Part shown: in pieces, positions 56,551 through 64,000 of the stretch | Position numbering within the stretch: the stretch's first letter is position 1 | Layout of the letters: every line of letters starts with the position of its first letter | DNA from: Streptomyces sp. NBC_00273 | GTDB taxonomy: Bacteria > Actinomycetota > Actinomycetes > Streptomycetales > Streptomycetaceae | Length of the DNA stretch: 64,000 nt | Direction of reading: 5' to 3' | Assembly: GCF_036178145.1 (NCBI RefSeq) | Contig: NZ_CP108067.1 | Coordinates: forward strand, 7,461,001-7,525,000 | Notes under the pieces: model-generated | Database searches by the model: none | What the model was told of the DNA's origin: nothing | Seen by the model: the letters and a program-made list of their open reading frames with translations, nothing else | Made by a program: the position numbers and the translations under genes

Positions 56551-57324
56551 ATGACCGAGATACACATCACCACGCTCGCCGAGCGGCCCGAACTGGCCGA
56601 CCGGCTCGGGGACATGGACGACCCGTGGCCCGAGTTCGCTGCCCACGACGCCCTCGCCTGGCTGCTGTACCCGCGGATGACGTCCGAGCTGGCGGACTAC
56701 GTCCTGGTCGCCACGGACGGGGACGCGGTGGTCGCCCGCGGCTACAGCGTGCCCTTCGCCCTGCACCTGGCCGGCCGCGACGGGGTGCTGCCCCTGCAGG
56801 GCTGGGACCGTGTGCTCATGTGGGCCTTCTCCGACCTGCGCCGCGGGGTGCGGCCCGACACGGTGAGCGCGATCGAGATCACCGTCGCCGGCGACCGGCA
56901 GGGCGAGGGGCTCTCGGGGCGCATGCTGGCCGCGATGCGGGACAACGCCCGGGCCCGCGGCTTCGCCGAGGTGGTCGCGCCGGTCCGGCCCAGCGGAAAG
57001 CCGGCCGAGCCGGACACTCCGATCCACGAGTACGCGTACCGGACCCGCGAGGACGGCCTCCCGTACGACCCGTGGCTGCGCGTCCACGTCCGCGCGGGCG
57101 GGGTCATCGACTCGGTCGCGCCGCTGTCGATGACGGTTACCGGCTCGCTCGTCCAGTGGCGCGAGTGGACCGGGCTGCCCTTCGACGCCGCCGGGCCCGT
57201 GCGCGTACCGGGCGCCCTGGTGCCCGTGCGGTGCGATCTGGAGCAGGGCTATGCGGTCTACGTGGAGCCGAACGTATGGGTCCGGCACCGCCTCCTCGAC
57301 GGGGCGGCGTCCGTCCGGCCGTAG
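56551..57324 (+). CDS. GNAT-family N-acetyltransferase
   Basis: A 257-residue acetyltransferase. The acetyl-CoA binding region is ITVAGDRQGEGLSGRMLAAMRDNARARGFAEVVAPVRPS, a variant of the Q/RxxGxG/A loop. The substrate is unknown. It lies directly upstream of argC, which handles N-acetylglutamate derivatives, so it could in principle relate to arginine synthesis. However it has its own promoter and a terminator separates it from argC, which argues against cotranscription. Confidence 0.88.
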   Translation: MTEIHITTLAERPELADRLGDMDDPWPEFAAHDALAWLLYPRMTSELADYVLVATDGDAVVARGYSVPFALHLAGRDGVLPLQGWDRVLMWAFSDLRRGVRPDTVSAIEITVAGDRQGEGLSGRMLAAMRDNARARGFAEVVAPVRPSGKPAEPDTPIHEYAYRTREDGLPYDPWLRVHVRAGGVIDSVAPLSMTVTGSLVQWREWTGLPFDAAGPVRVPGALVPVRCDLEQGYAVYVEPNVWVRHRLLDGAASVRP

Positions 57325-57333
57325 GGGTGTCCG

Positions 57334-57356
57334 GTGGCCCGGCCGAGCCGGGCCAC
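57334..57356. terminator. Terminator after the GNAT gene
   Basis: Perfect 9-base arms GTGGCCCGG and CCGGGCCAC around CCGAG. It separates the GNAT gene from the arginine operon. Confidence 0.75.
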
Positions 57357-57471
57357 GCCCGACGCTACCGGCGGAATCGCCGCCGCGGCCGGGCCTTTCC
57401 TGCTAGACATCTTCCTGGAGGCGCCGCGTGCCGGATCCTTCGGAGAGGCCCTCCCCCCTAGATCGAAGGCG

Positions 57472-59715
<2,244 letters not shown>

Positions 59716-59719
<4 letters not shown>

Positions 59720-60660
59720 GCGACGAGAAGGCCGGCCAGCCCGGCACCTCCGGCGGCACCGCCCGCAAGCACACCGCCCTGCCCAAGGCGCAGATCCTCA
59801 TCGAGGCCCTGCCGTGGCTCACCCGCCACAACGGCAAGGTCGTCGTCATCAAGTTCGGCGGCAACGCCATGATCGACGAGGAGCTCAAGGCCGCCTTCGC
59901 CCAGGACGTGGTCTTCCTGCGCCAGGCCGGCCTGAAGCCGGTCGTCGTGCACGGCGGCGGCCCCCAGATCAATGCCCAGCTCGACAAGCAGGGCCTGGTC
60001 AGCGAGTTCAAGGCGGGGCTGCGCGTCACGACCCCGGAGGCCATGGACGTCGTACGGATGGTCTTGGCGGGCCACGTCCAGCGCGAGCTGGTCGGACTGC
60101 TCAACCAGCACGGGCCGCTGGCCGTCGGCATGACCGGCGAGGACGCCCGCACCATCATCGCGACCAAGCACAGCCCGCAGATCGGCGGCGAGTCCATCGA
60201 CATCGGCCGGGTCGGGGAGATCACCTCCATCGACACCGGCGCCATCGAGGCCCTGCTGGCGGACGGCCGGATCCCGGTCATCTCCTCCATCGCGGGCAGC
60301 GCCGACGACCACCACGTCTACAACGTCAACGCCGACACGGCGGCCGCGGCGCTCGCCGCCGCGCTCGGCGCCGAGACGCTGATGGTGCTCACCGACGTCG
60401 AGGGCCTGTACGCGGACTGGCCGCACAGCGACGAGGTCATCAGCAAGCTCACCGTCAGCGAGCTGGAGAAGCTGCTGCCCGAGCTGTCCAGCGGCATGGT
60501 GCCCAAGATGGAGGGCTGCCTGCACGCCGTGCGCAACGGCGTCAACACCGCCCGCGTGCTCGACGGGCGGGTCCAGCACTCGATCCTGCTGGAGATCTTC
60601 ACGGACTCCGGCATCGGCACGATGGTCGTGCCCGACCACCAGTCAGGGGGAACGGAATGA
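59716..60660 (+). CDS. argB: Acetylglutamate kinase
   Basis: Phosphorylates N-acetylglutamate with ATP. The 314-residue protein has the amino-acid-kinase motifs [14 protein letters not shown] and [16 protein letters not shown]; the glutamate site is near [18 protein letters not shown], and the C-terminal segment contains [13 protein letters not shown] sequence ([19 protein letters not shown]). In many bacteria this enzyme is feedback-inhibited by arginine. It is translationally coupled to argJ and argD (ATGA overlaps on both sides). The first 25 residues are hydrophilic and variable. Confidence 0.97.
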
Positions 60661-61862
60661 CGAAGGGCACCGGAAACCAGGAGTACGGCGCTCGCTGGCA
60701 GGGGGCGCTGGCCAACAACTACGGCACCCCCGCGGTCGCGCTCGTACGCGGCGAGGGTGCCCAGGTCTGGGACGCCGACGGGAAGCAGTACACCGACTTC
60801 GTCGGCGGCATCGCGGTCAACGCCCTCGGGCACGCCCACCCGGCGATCGTGGCGGCCGTGACCGAGCAGATCTCCACGCTCGGCCACGTCTCCAACCTCT
60901 TCATCTCCGAGCCGGTCGTCGCCCTCGGCGAGCGGCTGCTCCAGCTCTTCGGCCGCCCCGGCAAGGTCTTCTTCTGCAACTCGGGCGCCGAGTCCATCGA
61001 GGCCGCCTTCAAGATCGGCCGGCTGACCGGGCGGACCCACATGGTCGCCACCGACGGCGGCTTCCACGGCCGGACCATGGGCGCCCTCGCGCTCACCGGC
61101 CAACCGAAGAAGCAGGAGCCCTTCCGGCCGCTGCCGGGCGACGTCACCCACGTCCCGTTCGGTGACGTGGAGGCCCTGCGGGCCGCCGTCACCGAGGAGA
61201 CCGCGATCGTCGTCATCGAGCCCATCCAGGGCGAGAACGGCGTCGTCGTACCCCCCGCCGGATACCTGACGGCCGCCCGCGAGATCACCCGCGCCACCGG
61301 CACCCTGCTCGTCCTCGACGAGGTCCAGACGGGCATCGGCCGGTGCGGCCAGTGGTTCGAGCACCAGGCCCACGAGGACGTCGAGCCCGACATCGTCACC
61401 CTCGCCAAGGGGCTGGGCGGCGGTCTGCCCATCGGCGCGGCGGTCGCCTTCGGCCCCGTCGCCGACCTGCTCCAGCCGGGCCAGCACGGCACCACCTTCG
61501 GCGGGAACCCGGTCGCCTGCGCCGCCGGCCTCGCCGTCATCGATACGATCGCCACGGGCGGGCTGCTCGACCAGGTCAAGGCGCGCGGCGAGCGACTGCG
61601 CTCCGGGATCGAGGGGACGGGCCACGCCCTGGTCTCCCACGTCCGCGGCTCCGGCCTACTGCTGGGTATCGTGCTGACCGAGCCGCTCGCCGCCCGAGTG
61701 CAGCAGGCGGCTCAGGACGCCGGCTTCCTGGTCAACGCGCCCGCCCCCGACGTCGTACGGCTCATGCCCCCGTACGTACTCACCGAGGCCGAGGCGGACG
61801 CGTTCGTACGGGCCCTGCCCGGCATCCTTGACGCAGCAGGCGGGGACGGATCCGGAGAATGA
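60657..61862 (+). CDS. argD: Acetylornithine aminotransferase
   Basis: PLP-dependent conversion of N-acetylglutamate semialdehyde to N-acetylornithine. The 401-residue class III aminotransferase has [18 protein letters not shown], the substrate/cofactor region [27 protein letters not shown], and the PLP lysine in [16 protein letters not shown]. It is translationally coupled to argB. argR begins 7 bases after the stop. Confidence 0.97.
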   Translation: MTKGTGNQEYGARWQGALANNYGTPAVALVRGEGAQVWDADGKQYTDFVGGIAVNALGHAHPAIVAAVTEQISTLGHVSNLFISEPVVALGERLLQLFGRPGKVFFCNSGAESIEAAFKIGRLTGRTHMVATDGGFHGRTMGALALTGQPKKQEPFRPLPGDVTHVPFGDVEALRAAVTEETAIVVIEPIQGENGVVVPPAGYLTAAREITRATGTLLVLDEVQTGIGRCGQWFEHQAHEDVEPDIVTLAKGLGGGLPIGAAVAFGPVADLLQPGQHGTTFGGNPVACAAGLAVIDTIATGGLLDQVKARGERLRSGIEGTGHALVSHVRGSGLLLGIVLTEPLAARVQQAAQDAGFLVNAPAPDVVRLMPPYVLTEAEADAFVRALPGILDAAGGDGSGE

Positions 61863-61869
61863 GACGACG

Positions 61870-62406
61870 ATGAGTCAGGCGCAGGACAACGAGCAAGGCG
61901 GCCAGGCCGTCCCGCAGACCCGCACCGCGCGTCACCGCCGGATCGTGGACATCCTCAACCGGCAGCCGGTCCGCTCCCAGAGCCAGCTGGCCAAGCTGCT
62001 CGCCGACGACGGACTGAGCGTCACCCAGGCGACGCTCTCGCGCGACCTCGACGAGCTGGGCGCGGTGAAGATCCGCAACACCGGCGGCGAGCTGATCTAC
62101 GCGGTGCCCAGCGAGGGCGGCTTCCGCACCCCGCAGGCCCCGCTCGGCGAGTCCGCGAAGGAGGAGCGCATGCGGCGCCTCTCCGGGGAGCTGCTGATCT
62201 CGGCGGAGGCCTCCGCGAACCTCGTGGTCCTGCGCACCCCGCCGGGTGCGGCGCAGTTCCTCGCATCGGCGATCGACCAGGCCGAACTCCGCGCGATCCT
62301 CGGCACGATCGCGGGCGACGACACCCTGATGCTGATCAGCCGGGACCCGGCGGGCGGCCAGGCGCTGGCCGACCACCTGCTGCGGTTGGCGCAGAAGGAG
62401 GGCTGA
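61870..62406 (+). CDS. argR: Arginine repressor
   Basis: Arginine-responsive hexameric repressor of the arg genes, 178 residues. The N-terminal winged helix is [49 protein letters not shown]. The C-terminal arginine-binding/oligomerisation domain contains [40 protein letters not shown] 61870 is preceded by GGAGAATGAGACG. It ends the arg operon, whose promoter it should repress at 57472-57510. Confidence 0.97.
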   Translation: MSQAQDNEQGGQAVPQTRTARHRRIVDILNRQPVRSQSQLAKLLADDGLSVTQATLSRDLDELGAVKIRNTGGELIYAVPSEGGFRTPQAPLGESAKEERMRRLSGELLISAEASANLVVLRTPPGAAQFLASAIDQAELRAILGTIAGDDTLMLISRDPAGGQALADHLLRLAQKEG

Positions 62407-62473
62407 GCGGGACGGGTCGGCGGGGAGGTCCGGGGCGCCGGAAATCCCCGTGCCGCGGCGGCGTTCGCCGACA

Positions 62474-62485
62474 TAGCCTCGAGGC
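62474..62485 (+). promoter_or_regulatory. -10 box of a leaderless membrane protein gene
   Basis: TAGCCT (62474-62479), 6 bases, then GTG 62486. Same layout as 10360 and 56539. Confidence 0.5.
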
Positions 62486-63403
62486 GTGCGCCAACTCGCC
62501 CTCGCCATACTGGTGTCCGCCGTGACCGCCGCTGTCTACGGGCCCATCGCCCTGCTGTGGTGGCGCCGCGCGCGGGTCCGCGGCCGGACGCTCCGGCTCG
62601 TCGCCGCCGTCGAGCTGGAGCCTTATCACATGGCTCTGTTGCGGCAGGAGACGACCGAGGCGGCCACCGCCGAACTCGTCCTCGCCGGGTACCTCCGGAT
62701 CGACGAAGAGGGTGCCGCGTTCCTGACCGAGCAGGGCCGCGACCCGGCCCGGGCCCCCGCCCACCCGCTGCCCGCCGCCCTGTTGGACGCCGTACGCCGG
62801 CACGATCCCGAGCCCGTCTCGACCGGCTGGATCGACCGGAACGACGAGGAGTACCTGGAGCGCCGCAGCGCGTACCGGAGCGAACGGGAGCCCCTGCTGC
62901 CCGAGCTCCCGCGGATGCCCGACGGCCGGGAGAACGTGTTCCTGGCCTGCTGCACGTGTGTGGGCATCGCCCTGGTGATGTTGTTCTGGCTCCTCGCGAG
63001 CGCGCTGCTGGTGACCGGTCGCCCGCACGGTCTGCGGGAATGGGCCTGCGCCGTGGTGGCCGCCCTCGGTCTCTCGGCGCTGCTGCTGGCCGAGAAGGCC
63101 GGCAGGGTGGTCCGGGAGCGCACGGAGTGCGGCGACCCGCTGGGCGACCTGATCCGCGCCGAGCCGCACCCGGCCTTCGCAGCGCTGGACGAACGGCAGC
63201 GGTCCCACGTCCTGCGGAGCATCGAAGACCACGGCAGGTGGCGCGGCGCCGACCGGATCGTCGAAGAGGTCGACGACGAGGACGACGACGAAGACGAGGA
63301 CGACGAGTGGCTGGACGACAAGGTCTGGTGGGAGGACGCGTACGAGTACCGGGCCGCCGACGAGGACGAGCCCGGGGGCTCGGGACGGCCTAGTAGCGGG
63401 TGA
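62486..63403 (+). CDS. TIGR04222-like membrane protein of unknown function
   Basis: A 305-residue protein. It has an N-terminal hydrophobic segment (LALAILVSAVTAAVYGPIALLWW) and, after a globular part that includes ELEPYHMALLRQETTEAATAELVLAGYLRIDEEG, two more membrane helices (about 153-175 and 185-207). The C-terminus is very acidic (EVDDEDDDEDEDDEW). The globular part resembles the TIGR04222 domain of actinobacterial membrane proteins; I am not certain of this. The GTG start has a leaderless arrangement. Its 3' end overlaps the convergent transpeptidase gene by 14 bases. Confidence 0.75.
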   Translation: MRQLALAILVSAVTAAVYGPIALLWWRRARVRGRTLRLVAAVELEPYHMALLRQETTEAATAELVLAGYLRIDEEGAAFLTEQGRDPARAPAHPLPAALLDAVRRHDPEPVSTGWIDRNDEEYLERRSAYRSEREPLLPELPRMPDGRENVFLACCTCVGIALVMLFWLLASALLVTGRPHGLREWACAVVAALGLSALLLAEKAGRVVRERTECGDPLGDLIRAEPHPAFAALDERQRSHVLRSIEDHGRWRGADRIVEEVDDEDDDEDEDDEWLDDKVWWEDAYEYRAADEDEPGGSGRPSSG

Positions 63404-64000
63404 CGGCGAGCGGCCCCTCCTCCGTACCGATCGCGATGTGCGGACGGCGGCGCGGGTCCGCCCAGCGCAGGATCGCCCGCATGGCGTGCTCGGGCACGGA
63501 CACGCAACCGGCCGTCGCGCCCTTGCCGTTGACGTGCAGGAAGATCCCGGCTCCCCGGCCGCGTACGGGCCGGTCGTAGTTGAAGGCGATCACCAGCGCG
63601 TGCGCGTACTGCTTCTCGTACGTCACCAGGTGCTCGGCCTCGCCCGGCGCGCAGTCCGCGGGCAGCGGCTCGACCCAGCGGTTGTAGTGGGCGGACGCGT
63701 TGTCCTGGCACCACCAGGAGTCGCGGCTCACCCGCCGGTAGACGTGGTCCGTGCCGGCCGGTGCCCGCCGGATCCCGAAGGCGTAGGGGAGTGCGAAGAG
63801 CCCCGTGGGCGTGGTGCTGGTGCCCTGGGTCCGGGTCGCCCCGTCGGTGAGGCCGTTCGCGCCGAAGCGGGCGGGCGCGCTCCCGGACCGGTGCCAGCGC
63901 CCCGCCCACCGCTCCCACCAGATCACCCGGCCGGTGGTCGAACCGGGCGCGGGCGCGACGGCGGTGATCAGCTGACTGCCGCCGCCGGTGTCGGCGAGAC
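63390..64000 (-). CDS. L,D-transpeptidase (YkuD) domain protein, 5' partial
   Basis: The C-terminal 203 or more codons of a minus-strand gene that continues past the window end; the frame is open to base 64000. The YkuD catalytic motif is HVNGKGATAGCVSVPE, matching HxxGxxxxxGCxSxP with the nucleophilic cysteine. Such enzymes form 3-3 cross-links in peptidoglycan or attach proteins to it. The visible part lacks a signal peptide because the N-terminus is missing. A GTG at 63926 would start a 178-residue product, but coding-like sequence continues upstream of it. Confidence 0.85.
   Translation of the reverse strand, partial: LADTGGGSQLITAVAPAPGSTTGRVIWWERWAGRWHRSGSAPARFGANGLTDGATRTQGTSTTPTGLFALPYAFGIRRAPAGTDHVYRRVSRDSWWCQDNASAHYNRWVEPLPADCAPGEAEHLVTYEKQYAHALVIAFNYDRPVRGRGAGIFLHVNGKGATAGCVSVPEHAMRAILRWADPRRRPHIAIGTEEGPLAVTRY

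Overview
The window is chromosomal Streptomyces (or very close Streptomycetaceae) DNA. Coding GC is very high, GTG starts are frequent, TTA codons are almost absent, and the proteins (Pup/proteasome, PafBC, mycosin, SseB-like and DUF1844 proteins, an NsdA-like regulator) are actinobacterial. From memory, the gene order resembles the S. coelicolor segment that runs from pup down to argR. I see no prophage, CRISPR array, insertion sequence, tRNA or rRNA gene.

Region 1 (1-13 kb) is the Pup-proteasome locus. It holds the 3' end of pup, an HNH/endonuclease VII-like gene, prcB, prcA, a divergent LacI/MFS pair, pafA, two FKBP prolyl isomerases, pafB and pafC, two small proteins, tatA, tatC and a diacylglycerol-kinase-like gene. 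The HNH gene is the compositional outlier: it has AT-richer codons and the only in-frame TTA codon I found, and its 3' end overlaps the prcB start. Region 2 (13-26 kb) starts with a large Ski2-type helicase whose upstream region resembles a PafBC-dependent DNA-damage promoter. Mixed genes follow: TetR, RluA-type pseudouridine synthase, serine hydrolase, a siderophore-interacting protein behind an iron box, a 5'-3' exonuclease, an XRE-cupin regulator, a BtuF-like protein, a TDT transporter with a LysR regulator, and a secreted small protein.

Region 3 (26.5-34.6 kb) looks like a gamma-glutamylation route for ethanolamine or a similar monoamine. It contains a PuuD-like hydrolase, an APC permease, a FadR-type regulator, a GlnA4-like glutamine-synthetase-fold ligase, an aldehyde dehydrogenase and a short-chain dehydrogenase. 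A secreted phosphorylcholine-phosphatase-like HAD protein follows. The same spaced motif lies upstream of the permease and between the regulator and the ligase, so one regulator may control the whole set.

Region 4 (34.6-51 kb) holds a D-amino-acid aldolase/deaminase-like gene, a cluster of Streptomyces-type intergenic repeats, an orphan mycosin pair, an SseB-like gene, and the infC-rpmI-rplT operon. That operon has a structured leader and a probable ATC start codon for infC. After it come an rRNA methyltransferase, an orphan sensor kinase, pheST, a SpoIIE-type phosphatase and an NsdA-like regulator. Region 5 (51-64 kb) has a 3-hydroxyacyl-CoA dehydrogenase, a secreted GHL10 protein, a MocR/EamA pair with overlapping start codons, a degenerate histidine phosphatase, a GNAT enzyme, the argCJBDR operon, a membrane protein, and an L,D-transpeptidase cut by the window end.
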